Origin: Zymomonas mobilis | GTDB taxonomy: Bacteria; Pseudomonadota; Alphaproteobacteria; Sphingomonadales; Sphingomonadaceae | Length of the DNA: 64,000 bases | NCBI RefSeq assembly: GCF_006715975.1 | Contig: NZ_VFOF01000001.1 | Span: 1,002,001-1,066,000 of the forward strand | Direction: 5' to 3' | In this document: positions 55,534-64,000 of the stretch, piece after piece | How positions within the stretch are numbered: the first letter of the stretch is position 1 | Layout of the letters: each line of letters starts with the position of its first letter | Made by a program: the position numbers and the translations under genes | The notes under the pieces: generated by a model | Told to the model about the DNA's origin: nothing | What the model saw: only the letters and a program-made list of their open reading frames with translations | Databases searched by the model: none

Positions 55534-56532
55534 TTAAATAGCTATATAGCGCCGAAACCATGTCACAAAGTGATGTGTCCCGACATCTAAAGAAATCTTG
55601 GGCGAGAAGTCCAAATCACGTTTGGATGTTTCGATATCGGCATAGGTGGCAGGGACATCTCCCGCTTGCATTGGTTTTAATTCGGTTATGGCTTGGCACC
55701 CGCAAGCCTGTTCTAGCCGTTCAACAAGATAGCTTAAGGTCTCGGGATGATTGTTGCCGATATTGTAGAGATTATGGGGATTGAGACTGCCACCGGATTT
55801 GATCTCGTTGTTATCTTTTGGGGGGTGATCTAAGGCCGAAATTAGACCCGCGACAGCATCATCAATATAGGTAAAATCCCGCAGCATATTGCCATTATTG
55901 AAAAGCATAATGGGCTTTTGATTTAGAATACGCTGGGTAAAAATCCACATCGCCATATCAGGCCGCCCCCAAGGGCCATACACCGTAAAAAAACGGATGC
56001 CGGTTAGGGGAATGCGATAAAGATAGGCGTAGCTTTCGCTGATCATTTCGCCAGCCCGTTTTGTCGCAGCATAAAGCGATACCGGATAATCGGGATGGCT
56101 ATCGATGTTAAAGGGCAGGGGAGAACGATTGCCATAAACCGAAGAAGATGAGGCATAAACCATATGCCTGACCTTTCGCTGCCTTGCTATTTCAAGGATA
56201 TTGAGATGGCCGATCAGATTGGAATTGCCATAGGCCGCCGGATTAAGGAGCGAATATCTGACACCAGCTTGGGCACCTAGATGGATAATCCGATCGAAGT
56301 CATATTTTTTAAGGATATTATTTAATTGATGGGCATCTGAAAAATCGACTTCAAAAAAATGGAGTTTGCCATTGGCTATCTTTTCGATTTCGGCAAGGCG
56401 GTGCTTCTTTAATTCTGGATCATAATAATCATTCAGATTGTCTATTCCGATCAGCTCTTCGCCTCTTTGTAAAAGCGCTTTGGCAGCAGAGCTGCCAATA
56501 AAGCCAGCAATGCCCGTTATCAGAATAGCCAT
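55534..56532 (-). CDS. NAD-dependent nucleotide-sugar epimerase (UDP-glucuronate 4-epimerase type)
   Basis: 332-aa extended short-chain dehydrogenase. The dinucleotide-binding TGIAGFIGSSAA is at residues 6-17; the catalytic YAATK (YxxxK) follows SSSSVYG, and RFFTVYGPWGRPDMA is the substrate loop typical of UDP-glucuronate 4-epimerases. LNDYYDPELKKHRL after the first domain is also characteristic of that subgroup. It would supply UDP-galacturonate for envelope polysaccharides and could feed the capsule-export locus. It ends 118 nt before marR on the same strand. Confidence 0.88.
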   Translation of the reverse strand: MAILITGIAGFIGSSAAKALLQRGEELIGIDNLNDYYDPELKKHRLAEIEKIANGKLHFFEVDFSDAHQLNNILKKYDFDRIIHLGAQAGVRYSLLNPAAYGNSNLIGHLNILEIARQRKVRHMVYASSSSVYGNRSPLPFNIDSHPDYPVSLYAATKRAGEMISESYAYLYRIPLTGIRFFTVYGPWGRPDMAMWIFTQRILNQKPIMLFNNGNMLRDFTYIDDAVAGLISALDHPPKDNNEIKSGGSLNPHNLYNIGNNHPETLSYLVERLEQACGCQAITELKPMQAGDVPATYADIETSKRDLDFSPKISLDVGTHHFVTWFRRYIAI

Positions 56533-56653
56533 AATCGAGATCCTTTAGGAAGAAGTTCCCATTTTTTAGTGGCAGAAAGAAAAATTTTAAAAATCAAGGC
56601 TTTTCAAGCCAGTCTCAGTCGTTATAAAGAAAACCGTTCTTGCCTGAAAACGG

Positions 56654-56740
56654 TATTGGGGCGTAGCCAAGCGGTAAGGCAACGGGTTTTGATCCCGTCA
56701 TGCGCAGGTTCGAATCCTGCCGCCCCAACCAAACTCCTTT
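56654..56740. repeat. 87-bp direct repeat, left copy (contains tRNA-Gln)
   Basis: Identical to 58462-58548 over all 87 bases, covering the tRNA-Gln gene plus 3 nt before and 9 nt after it. Identity stops at both ends (G versus T on the left, C versus T on the right). The copies are 1808 bp apart and bracket sacA. Confidence 0.93.
56657..56731 (+). tRNA. tRNA-Gln (anticodon TTG), copy 1
   Basis: 75 nt with encoded CCA. Acceptor arms TGGGGCG and CGCCCCA, anticodon stem ACGGG/CCCGT with loop TTTTGAT (anticodon TTG, reading CAA), and T arm around GGTTCGAATCC. Identical to the copy at 58465. Confidence 0.96.
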
Positions 56741-56746
56741 CATTAA

Positions 56747-58283
56747 TTATAATGTTTTCGCTGAAAACGCCGCTTTATTGGCATTCTGAAGCGACCATCT
56801 CTTAAAAGAATCAAAGACCGCATAGCCTTCAATGGCGAATAATCGTCCTTCTAAGCTATCTTTGTCTGGGAATATCCGGCTGCTGATGGTGTAGAGGCCT
56901 TGTTGTTGCTCATCTCCGACAAAAACTTCGATAGACGACCGATCTAGAAAAATATGCAGCTTTATTTTTGATGCGGCGGGCAGAGGGCAGCTTCTGATAC
57001 CTTTTACATTCTGCCCAGAGCGGTTCCGATCCAGAACAATGCGATTTTGGCTTCTATCTATAGAGAAGCGTTTCCTGACCCTTACCATTACAGCGGAGCG
57101 CAATACCTGCCTGATAGGCGTTGCTTTTTTCAAGGTCGATAACCAGTTCGATTTCTTGTAGCGGCGATTCCATCATGAAGGGATGCTCTGAATCGGAAAG
57201 CGTCATCAGGCCATTTGATTTTTCTGCCTGACGCAGCAATTCCAATTCTTTGACAGGGGTCATTAAAACGCGATCACCGACTAAATTCAGTTCACGGGGC
57301 AGGGTCATGCAACCTGCCCAGCGATCACGTTGACTCGGTTTAGAATTTTCCCACATGTCAAACCATGCAATCAATATTTGACGGCCATCTTTGGCTTCCA
57401 AACGTTGGGCAGCATAAAAATCATGACCATGATCCAGCTCGGCGAAAGCTGCTGTGGGTGTGAAAGTCGTATTCTGCCAATCACCGATAATAGAGCCATT
57501 CTGGAAAAGATTGCGGTTTTGATACCCTTTTGCTTTTAGTCCTTGGGGAGAGAACATCAAAATAGTCTGATTACCCAATGGGAAGAAATCGGGGCATTCC
57601 CACATGAAAGCCCGTTCCCCCAGCGGCGATTGTGGATTTTCGCCCAGTAAAGATTTGAGAAAGACCCAGTCTTTTAAATTTTCGCTTTGGTATAAGGCGA
57701 CCTGCCCAATGCCTTGATCGTTTTCGTCATCAGTGCGGTAGCCAACCACCATAAACCAATGGCCGTTTTCTTTCCATATGCGGGGGTCTCTGAAATGGCA
57801 GACCTCTTTTGCGGGCGGCGTATCAAGAACAACGCCTTGTTTCTGGAAATGAATGCCGTCTTTGCTGGTTGCCATACACTGCACTTCACGAATAGCATCT
57901 GGGCTATCGGGCGATAGAACGGTATGACCTGTATAAATCAGTGTCAGAATGCCTTTGTTATCGACGGCACATCCTGAAAAACAGCCATCCCGATCAAAAG
58001 AATCCCCCGGTGCCAAAGCAACAGGGAGCGTTTCCCAATGGACGAGGTCAGTGCTTTTGGCATGTCCCCAATGCATAGGCCCCCAAACCGGAGCAAAAGG
58101 GTAGTATTGATAAAAGAGGTGGTATTCACCTTTAAAGAAAATCACACCATTAGGATCATTCATCCAGCCCGTTAAAGGTGCGACATGGAATCCCGGATAC
58201 CATTCAGAAGATAAAAGTTGATCGCCCGCTTTTTTTTGTGTTGCTTCTGCTTTGGCAAGATTCTCGTAAGAAAGGGATTCCAT
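56747..58283 (-). pseudogene. sacA: Intracellular sucrase (GH32), frameshifted by 2 nt
   Basis: Hydrolyses sucrose in the cytosol to glucose and fructose for the Entner-Doudoroff pathway. The first frame (58283-57054) has the GH32 nucleophile motif WMNDPNG (Asp43), FRDPRI, and the acid/base WECPDFF; it stops at LLYR. The second frame resumes as FSIDRSQNRIVLDRN and carries the beta-sandwich with FLDRSSIEVFVGD. Restoring a TC dinucleotide at about 57062-57066 (CTTCTC to CTTCTCTC on the coding strand) gives LLSIDRS and exactly 512 aa, the size I know for Z. mobilis SacA. AGAGG is 7 nt before the ATG. It lies between two identical tRNA-Gln genes. If real, the truncation removes the C-terminal domain and probably activity. 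Confidence 0.9.
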
Positions 58284-58461
58284 TATTTAGCCTCTTGTTG
58301 GGGTAGAAGAATTATAAAGGATAACGACCCAAGCGAAATATTTTTCCGCCACAAGGCCAAGTGTTTCCTTTTTTCTATATTTTTTTACGGCAAGGCTTTT
58401 CAAAAAAAAATTACTTGCTATAACGCGGCTCTTCCAAACAGCTATCGCATAGAGCGAAAAT

Positions 58462-58548
58462 TATTGGGGCGTAGCCAAGCGGTAAGGCAACGGGTTTTGA
58501 TCCCGTCATGCGCAGGTTCGAATCCTGCCGCCCCAACCAAACTCCTTT
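58462..58548. repeat. 87-bp direct repeat, right copy (contains tRNA-Gln)
   Basis: Second copy of the repeat at 56654-56740. With the first copy it forms perfect direct repeats around sacA. Confidence 0.93.
58465..58539 (+). tRNA. tRNA-Gln (anticodon TTG), copy 2
   Basis: 75 nt, sequence identical to the copy at 56657, with the same loop TTTTGAT and encoded CCA. A run of T follows 3 nt after the repeat core, which could act as its terminator. Confidence 0.96.
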
Positions 58549-58624
58549 TTTCATAAACAAAAGGCCACAAAAGCTTTCGCCTTTGCAGCCCTTTGCGCTC
58601 TAACAAAATAGATCAATATTCAGA

Positions 58625-59512
58625 TTACAGATCGTTCTCATCGGCATTGATAAGAATTTCGATGCCAAAAGAATGAGTTTCTTTCGGTTTAATCGGGACA
58701 ATGCCCGGTTTTTCAAAAATATCGCCTTTGAAATCAGCCGGATCAGAATGACCCTGCCATGGCTCGATGCAAAGATAATCGGCACCCGGTTTCATCCATA
58801 AAGCCAAAGACGGCATCAACGGGAAACGGACAATCGCCCCCTTATAGCCAGGTGCGCCCATCCAGACAGAACGGCTGGCGACCTTATCAAAGATCAAAGC
58901 GTCATCATTAAACAGGTCATCATTTAAAATGACCGTGCGGTCATGCACTGGATTTTCTCTTGGACCGACGAACAGGCCGTCACCATCGACACCAGAGATA
59001 GAACCAACTTCGGCTTTTTCAAAAAGAACGATGTGATTTTTCCGGTCTGCGCCAGTCGGAAGCGGCCATCTTAAGGCTGGATGGAACCCAAAGCTGGCAG
59101 GCATTGGAGAATCACTATTATTAGTTACTTTAACGTCGATGACTAGACCGTTTTCTTTAAGATGGTATTCGATATCAAGGGTGAAGGGGAAAGGGTAAAC
59201 TGTCCGAGTCTCTGAATCATCTTTCAGGCGGAAGCAGACACGATCGGGTTCAACCACCACCGGATCAAACGCTTTCCGGCGAGCAAAACCATGGCGGGGT
59301 AGCTCATAGCTTTTATCGCCCAAGCGATAATGGTTTTGAACCAAGGTGCCAACGATAGGGAATAAAAATGGCGCATGGCCACCCCATATTTTAGGATTCC
59401 CGTCCCACAGCCAGTCTTGGCCATCGGCATCTTGGATACGTTGCAGTTCGGCACCCGCAGTTGAAATATCGAGTGTCAATGAATTATTTTTTATAGTGAT
59501 AATCTTGCTCAT
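58625..59512 (-). CDS. Aldose 1-epimerase-family protein
   Basis: 295-aa galactose-mutarotase-like protein. The pattern is GHAPFLFPIVGTL, YELPRHGFARRKAF (His of the family), MPASFGFHPALRWPLP (second catalytic His) and CIEPWQGHSDPADF near the end (Glu base expected here). It belongs to the LacX/YeaD-like group that interconverts alpha and beta anomers of sugars; the sugar is not clear. It lies next to sacA, and sucrose hydrolysis releases fixed anomers, so a role in hexose anomer balance is plausible but inferred. Confidence 0.82.
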   Translation of the reverse strand: MSKIITIKNNSLTLDISTAGAELQRIQDADGQDWLWDGNPKIWGGHAPFLFPIVGTLVQNHYRLGDKSYELPRHGFARRKAFDPVVVEPDRVCFRLKDDSETRTVYPFPFTLDIEYHLKENGLVIDVKVTNNSDSPMPASFGFHPALRWPLPTGADRKNHIVLFEKAEVGSISGVDGDGLFVGPRENPVHDRTVILNDDLFNDDALIFDKVASRSVWMGAPGYKGAIVRFPLMPSLALWMKPGADYLCIEPWQGHSDPADFKGDIFEKPGIVPIKPKETHSFGIEILINADENDL

Positions 59513-59657
59513 GGACGGTTTTTATCGCATTTTTTTGAGAAAGCGCCATTTTTTATCGCAATATCCACCTCAAATGCAGGAATATTCGAATAGAAAGCAA
59601 TGACGGGCTTGCTCTTAGGGAAACTATTGTTATAGACCTCGCCAAAAGATTTTCATT

Positions 59658-59742
59658 GCGGGCGTGGCGGAAATGGTAGACGCGCTGGATTTAGGTTCCA
59701 GTATCGCAAGATGTGGGGGTTCAAGTCCCTTCGCCCGCACCA
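59658..59742 (+). tRNA. tRNA-Leu (anticodon TAG)
   Basis: 85 nt class-II tRNA with a long variable arm and encoded CCA. Acceptor arms GCGGGCG and CGCCCGC pair perfectly, the anticodon stem is CTGGA/TCCAG with loop TTTAGGT (anticodon TAG), and the T arm is around GGTTCAAGTCC. Confidence 0.96.
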
Positions 59743-59852
59743 TCCCACTCACTGTTCAGAGGTTTTCCTTCTGAAGAGCGTTTGCTCCGGATTTCCGGAG
59801 CGGACATTATTTGGCTTTAAAGCAGAATTCAGAAATAAAGGTTCGTTACGAG

Positions 59853-61340
59853 ATGGAAACTGTCGAAACGTTAAATGAAGGCCTGAAGCGGAACTACACG
59901 CTGACTATTACGGCAGATGAGATCCGTAAAAGAATCGATCAGGAAGTTGCTGAAGCAGCCCCCCGCGTCAATATGCCCGGTTTTCGTCCGGGAAAAGTAC
60001 CGGCAAAGCTGATTCACAAGATGTATGGCGCTTCTATGGCTCAGGATGCCCTGAACAAAGCGCTTCAGGAAGGCGTTCAGAAGCTGTTGAGCGATAAAGG
60101 CGAAAAGCCCGCTATGCAGCCTGAAATCGAGCTGACCGAAGGTTACGAACTCGGTAAAGATGCTGAATTGAAGGTGAAATTTGAAATTTTGCCCGCAATT
60201 CCTGAAATCTCTTTCGATGACCTGAAGCTGGAACGCCTGACTGTCGAAGCTGACAATGCCGTCATCGACGAAAAAATCAAAGAATTCGCTACCCAGCAGA
60301 AAAGCTTTGATGATTCGGAAAAAGGCCACAAAGCCGAAAACGGTGATCTGGTCGTTATTGATTTCGTCGGTAAAGTCGATGGTGAAGCCTTTGAAGGTGG
60401 CACCGGTTCAGACATGAATGTCGAAATTGGCGCAGGTCAGTTCATTCCGGGTTTTGAAGAACAGTTGGTTGGTGCCAAGCAGGGCGATAGCCGTGTTTTG
60501 AAGGTATCTTTCCCTGAAGATTACACCGTCCCTTATCTGAAAGGTAAGGCCGCAGAATTCGACGTCACGGTCAGTGAAGTTCGTATTCCGCGCAAGGCAG
60601 AAGTCAATGATGACTTCGCAAAGTCTCTTGGCCTTGAAAGCCTTGATCAGCTTCGCGACCTGATGAAAGGTCAGATCGAACAGGAATTAAACGGCCTGAC
60701 GCGCACCCACATGAAGCGCAAGCTGCTTGACCAGTTGGCTGACAGCTACAGCTTTGAAGTGCCTTCACAGATGGTTGAAGCTGAATTCAATCAGATCTGG
60801 CAGCAGTTAGAACATGCCGCCAATCATGAAGAAGATTCAGAAGCAGCGCTGGCTGAAATGGAAAAAGAACGCGACGAATATCGCGCCATTGCAGAACGCC
60901 GCGTTCGCTTGGGTCTGGCTCTTTCCGACATCGGTGCTAAAAACAACGTTGAAGTTTCCCCTGCTGAAATGAACATGCTTATTTCTCAGGCAGCTCAACG
61001 TTACAGCCCAGCAGATCGTCAGCGTTTTGTTGAATATCTGCGTGAAGATCCGATGATGGCCGCTCAGCTTCGCGCTCCGCTTTACGAAGACAAGGTCGTT
61101 GATATCCTGTTTGAAAAAGCAGACATCACTGACCGCGCTGTAACGCGTGAAGAACTGGAAGCTGCAATCGAAGCTGAAGATGATAGCATCGGTAAGCATG
61201 ATCACGACCATGATCATGATCACGAAAAAAAGGATGCTGATTCCAAGCCGAAAGCCAAGAAAGCCGCTGCTCCTAAGAAGAAAGCAGCGCCTAAGAAAAA
61301 GGCTCCGGCAAAAGCTGAAAAGAAATCTTCTGACGAATAA
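59853..61340 (+). CDS. tig: Trigger factor
   Basis: Ribosome-associated chaperone and prolyl isomerase that meets nascent chains. The N-terminal ribosome-binding domain has the FRPGKVP signature (NMPGFRPGKVPAKL), the central FKBP domain has GDLVVIDFVGKVDGEAFEGG and FIPGFEEQLVG, and a helical C-terminal domain follows. The last 50 residues are unusual: an alternating His/Asp run (HDHDHDHDH) and then a Lys/Ala/Pro tail. The frame reaches a TTG at 59811; the ATG at 59853 (METVETLNEGLKR) matches the family start better, with AAAGG 11 nt upstream, giving 495 aa. A GT2 gene and clpP-clpX follow. Confidence 0.94.
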   Translation: METVETLNEGLKRNYTLTITADEIRKRIDQEVAEAAPRVNMPGFRPGKVPAKLIHKMYGASMAQDALNKALQEGVQKLLSDKGEKPAMQPEIELTEGYELGKDAELKVKFEILPAIPEISFDDLKLERLTVEADNAVIDEKIKEFATQQKSFDDSEKGHKAENGDLVVIDFVGKVDGEAFEGGTGSDMNVEIGAGQFIPGFEEQLVGAKQGDSRVLKVSFPEDYTVPYLKGKAAEFDVTVSEVRIPRKAEVNDDFAKSLGLESLDQLRDLMKGQIEQELNGLTRTHMKRKLLDQLADSYSFEVPSQMVEAEFNQIWQQLEHAANHEEDSEAALAEMEKERDEYRAIAERRVRLGLALSDIGAKNNVEVSPAEMNMLISQAAQRYSPADRQRFVEYLREDPMMAAQLRAPLYEDKVVDILFEKADITDRAVTREELEAAIEAEDDSIGKHDHDHDHDHEKKDADSKPKAKKAAAPKKKAAPKKKAPAKAEKKSSDE

Positions 61341-61357
61341 GGAAGGTTTCGAACAAA

Positions 61358-62320
61358 GTGCGGCCTGAAACAGAAACTGCCGCTTTGAAAGTGGCAGTGT
61401 TGTTGCCCTGCCATAATGAAGAAGCTGCCATCGGTAAAACGGTGGCAGCTTTTCGTCATGTGCTGCCCGATGCGACTGTTTACGTCTATGACAATAACAG
61501 TACCGACAACACCATTGCGGTTGCCCGTCAAAATAACGCCGTTACCCGCAGCGAAAGGTTGCAAGGGAAGGGGCATGTTGTCCGGCGGATGTTCGCTGAT
61601 ATTGATGCCGATGTGTATATTTTGGCTGACGGTGATGCGACATATGATGCCTCGGCTGCGCCTAAGATGGTGAAAATGCTCTATGAGCAAGGGCTGGACA
61701 TGGTCGTCGGCATTCGGCAATCCGTTTCAGATCAGGCTTATCGTCCTGGTCATCAAATGGGTAATCGTTTGCTGAATGGCATTCTTGCCTGGTTATTTGG
61801 CCGCAATTTTACAGATATCCTTTCTGGATATCGGGTTTTTTCAAAACGCTTTGTCAAAAGCTTTCCTGTGTTAAGCACCGGCTTTGAAATCGAAACGGAA
61901 ATAAGCGTTCATGCCTTGGCACTTCAAATGCCTGTGGCTGAAATCGAGACGCGTTATAGCGCCCGACCAGAAGGTTCTTTTTCCAAATTATCGACTTATC
62001 GGGATGGCTGGCGTATTCTTTTAACGATTATGTCGCTTTTTAGATTAGAGCGTCCCTTGCTCTTTTTTGGCATTATCGGGATGTTATTGGCGATTACGGG
62101 TATTGGGCTTGCCGTGCCTTTAATGGTTACCTACTGCCATACAGGATTAGTGCCGAGATTACCGACGGCTTTGCTTTCGACGGGGCTTGTTATCCTTTCC
62201 AGCCTTTCCTTTGCTTGTGGAATTATTTTGGATACAGTTGTCTATGGGCGTCGAGAAGCGTTAAGACTAGCTTATCTGGCACAGTCAGGTCTTTTTGAAT
62301 CCCAGCCGAAAGAAAGATAG
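61358..62320 (+). CDS. Family 2 glycosyltransferase, membrane-anchored
   Basis: 320 aa. The GT2 domain starts VLLPCHNEEAAIGKTV, with DNNSTDNT and the metal-binding ADGDATYD, and a substrate block SGYRVFSKRFVKSF. Two C-terminal membrane helices (FFGIIGMLLAITGIGLAVPL and LSTGLVILSSLSFACGIIL) anchor it, as in polyprenyl-phosphate glycosyltransferases of the DPM1/GtrB kind. The start is a GTG at 61358 preceded by GAAGG, 17 nt after the tig stop. The acceptor is probably a lipid carrier; the sugar is unknown. It interrupts the usual tig-clpP-clpX order. Confidence 0.87.
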   Translation: MRPETETAALKVAVLLPCHNEEAAIGKTVAAFRHVLPDATVYVYDNNSTDNTIAVARQNNAVTRSERLQGKGHVVRRMFADIDADVYILADGDATYDASAAPKMVKMLYEQGLDMVVGIRQSVSDQAYRPGHQMGNRLLNGILAWLFGRNFTDILSGYRVFSKRFVKSFPVLSTGFEIETEISVHALALQMPVAEIETRYSARPEGSFSKLSTYRDGWRILLTIMSLFRLERPLLFFGIIGMLLAITGIGLAVPLMVTYCHTGLVPRLPTALLSTGLVILSSLSFACGIILDTVVYGRREALRLAYLAQSGLFESQPKER

Positions 62321-62399
62321 ATATATCTTTGGGCTTGAATTAGTAAGCAAGAGCGACAATCTATAATTTTCGCCAAATAATTAAGGACGCTGTTTTTCG

Positions 62400-63032
62400 A
62401 TGAGCCATGATCACGCTGATATCGTCAATGCTTTAATCCCAATGGTTGTCGAACAATCGAACCGTGGTGAACGTAGCTTTGATATTTATTCTCGCCTGTT
62501 ACGGGAACGTATTATTTTTGTAACCGGTCAGGTCGAAGACCATATGGCTTCGGTGATTTGCGCTCAGCTTTTGTTTCTGGAAGCTGAAAATCCGAAAAAA
62601 GATATTTTTCTTTATATCAACTCCCCGGGTGGCGTTGTGACAGCAGGCCTCGCTATTCACGATACTATGCAGTATATCCGTCCAAAGGTCGGTACGCTTT
62701 GCATCGGTCAGGCCGCTTCAATGGGTAGCTTCCTGCTTGCTGCGGGTGAACCTGGCATGCGTATTGCCACGACCAACAGCCGTATCATGATTCATCAGCC
62801 TTCTGGTGGGGCGCAGGGTATGGCGGCCGATATTGAAATTCAGGCTCGTGAAATCCTGCGGATGCGTCATCGCTTGAATGCTCTTTATGCGAAATATACC
62901 AATCAGCCGATTGAAGAGATTGAAAAGGCGATGGATCGCGATAACTTTTTGGAAGCCGACGAAGCCATGGCCTTTGGTTTGATCGACAAAGTCTTTGACA
63001 AGCGTCCGCCAGCTTCCGAAGAAAAAGAATAA
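62400..63032 (+). CDS. clpP: ATP-dependent Clp protease proteolytic subunit
   Basis: 210-aa serine protease forming the tetradecameric barrel used by ClpX and ClpA. The catalytic Ser is in [11 protein letters not shown], His in MIHQPSGG, and Asp in the AMDRDNFL region; the [14 protein letters not shown] block is typical. The N-terminal propeptide looks short. The gene precedes clpX by 151 nt with a hairpin in between, so the two can be expressed in different ratios. Confidence 0.96.
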   Translation: MSHDHADIVNALIPMVVEQSNRGERSFDIYSRLLRERIIFVTGQVEDHMASVICAQLLFLEAENPKKDIFLYINSPGGVVTAGLAIHDTMQYIRPKVGTLCIGQAASMGSFLLAAGEPGMRIATTNSRIMIHQPSGGAQGMAADIEIQAREILRMRHRLNALYAKYTNQPIEEIEKAMDRDNFLEADEAMAFGLIDKVFDKRPPASEEKE

Positions 63033-63080
63033 ACAATTCCGAGCGAAATCGGTCTTTTTTATACAGACCCGTTTGACCTT

Positions 63081-63114
63081 TGCTGCAAAATATCCGTTTT
63101 TTCGGATTGCAGCA
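63081..63114 (+). terminator. Hairpin between clpP and clpX
   Basis: TGCTGCA (63081-63087) pairs with TGCAGCA (63108-63114), stacked on ATCCG (63092-63096) with CGGAT (63103-63107) around a T6 loop. No U tract follows, so attenuation or mRNA processing is more likely than full termination. A second small hairpin, GCGGCT-AAA-AGCCGC (63156-63170), lies just before the clpX ribosome site. Confidence 0.5.
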
Positions 63115-63183
63115 GAGGGAAAACAAGCGCTAAAACGATCTTGGAATGGATGAAAGCGGCTAAAAGCCGCCAAGGATGATGTT

Positions 63184-64000
63184 ATGACCAAACTGAGCGG
63201 CAGCGATTCCAAAAGCACGCTTTACTGTTCTTTCTGCGGCAAATCGCAGCACGAAGTCCGTAAGCTTATCGCCGGGCCGACAGTGTTTATCTGCGATGAA
63301 TGTGTTGAACTGTGCAACGACATCATTCGCGAGGAAACCAGAGGCGCTTTGCATAAAGGCGACGGCAGCGTGCCGACCCCACAGGAAATCTGTACGATTC
63401 TTGACCAATATGTTATCGGACAGAGCAAAGCCAAGCGGGTGCTTTCTGTTGCGGTGCATAACCATTACAAACGGCTGAACCACGGTGGTAAAGACGCCGA
63501 TGTTGAATTGGCGAAATCCAATATCCTTTTGATCGGGCCTACCGGTTGCGGTAAAACGCTTCTGGCTGAAACCTTAGCACGCACTTTCGATGTGCCTTTC
63601 ACTATGGCCGATGCTACCACATTGACCGAAGCCGGTTATGTCGGAGAAGATGTCGAAAACATTATCCTGAAATTATTACAGGCTAGTGACTACAATGTGG
63701 AACGCGCCCAGCGGGGCATCGTCTATATTGATGAAATCGACAAGATCACCAGAAAATCCGATAACCCGTCTATTACGCGCGATGTTTCCGGTGAAGGCGT
63801 GCAGCAGGCCTTGCTGAAACTCATGGAAGGCACCACGGCTTCGGTCCCGCCACAGGGTGGCAGAAAACATCCGCAGCAGGAATTTTTGCAGGTCGACACG
63901 ACCAATATTCTCTTTATCTGCGGCGGTGCTTTTGCCGGACTTGATCGGATTATTGCGGATCGTCTTGAAGGCAAATCAATCGGTTTCGGCGCGCATGTTT
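63184..64000 (+). CDS. clpX: Clp protease ATP-binding subunit ClpX (partial)
   Basis: Unfoldase that recognises tagged proteins and feeds them to ClpP. The frame is open to the window edge, with 272 full codons present. The N-terminal zinc-binding domain is complete ([12 protein letters not shown] and ICDECVELC, four Cys), followed by [19 protein letters not shown], Walker [16 protein letters not shown], the pore loop GYVGED, and Walker [11 protein letters not shown]. The ATG at 63184 has AAGGA 7-11 nt upstream. It follows clpP in the usual order. Confidence 0.96.
   Translation, partial: MTKLSGSDSKSTLYCSFCGKSQHEVRKLIAGPTVFICDECVELCNDIIREETRGALHKGDGSVPTPQEICTILDQYVIGQSKAKRVLSVAVHNHYKRLNHGGKDADVELAKSNILLIGPTGCGKTLLAETLARTFDVPFTMADATTLTEAGYVGEDVENIILKLLQASDYNVERAQRGIVYIDEIDKITRKSDNPSITRDVSGEGVQQALLKLMEGTTASVPPQGGRKHPQQEFLQVDTTNILFICGGAFAGLDRIIADRLEGKSIGFGAHV

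Overview
The window reads as a chromosomal segment of Zymomonas mobilis or a very close relative (sphingomonad-type Alphaproteobacteria). This rests on a sacA-type intracellular sucrase whose two reading-frame pieces rejoin to exactly 512 codons, a PhoD-type alkaline phosphatase, sphingomonad-like Aat and MlaD/DUF2155 neighbours, and AT-rich spacers around genes of moderate GC. The assignment comes from recognising proteins, not from a database search.

Layout: 0.2-3.3 kb nadE-gltX. 3.3-11.1 kb, minus strand: a small basic protein, a TonB-dependent receptor, leuA with a structured leader that may encode a Leu-rich leader peptide, and a large GH35 protein lacking the usual acid/base glutamate. 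11.4-15.1 kb: opgD-opgH for periplasmic glucans, then tRNA-Arg. 15.6-20.2 kb: capsule/exopolysaccharide export genes (kpsE, kpsT and kpsD types) with a twice-frameshifted glycosyltransferase and no visible permease. 20.4-30.8 kb: a DUF885 protein, ilvE, folD, frameshifted copA with copZ, a nitronate-monooxygenase-like enzyme and catalase. 30.9-37.4 kb: a periplasmic-propeller diguanylate cyclase, a MliC-like lysozyme inhibitor, a secreted unknown, an ASCH protein and argJ. 37.8-41.3 kb: secA and a double cold-shock protein.

The most unusual region is 41.3-43.0 kb: a non-intron, non-retron reverse transcriptase of the UG/DRT kind, preceded by a compact structured RNA with its own promoter and closed by a long-range stem, and ending inside a 40-bp perfect palindrome. 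This is the architecture of RT-based antiphage systems that use a companion ncRNA. The second unusual region is 46.2-48.1 kb: a complete phage-type lysis cassette (GH108 endolysin, holin, Rz, nested Rz1) with no phage structural genes, as in type 10 secretion modules. The third is 56.6-58.6 kb: sacA lies between two identical tRNA-Gln genes within 87-bp perfect direct repeats.

The right side carries a GST, an EamA transporter, an aminotransferase, phoD, guaD with a MarR regulator, a nucleotide-sugar epimerase, an aldose-1-epimerase-like protein, tRNA-Leu and the tig-GT2-clpP-clpX protein quality-control group; clpX runs off the edge.

Six genes (a glycosyltransferase, copA, the RT, a DUF2155 gene, aat, sacA) carry small frameshifting indels, several in A/T runs or short repeats. 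Either real decay or phase variation is present, or the assembly contains indel errors; the two cannot be separated from sequence alone.
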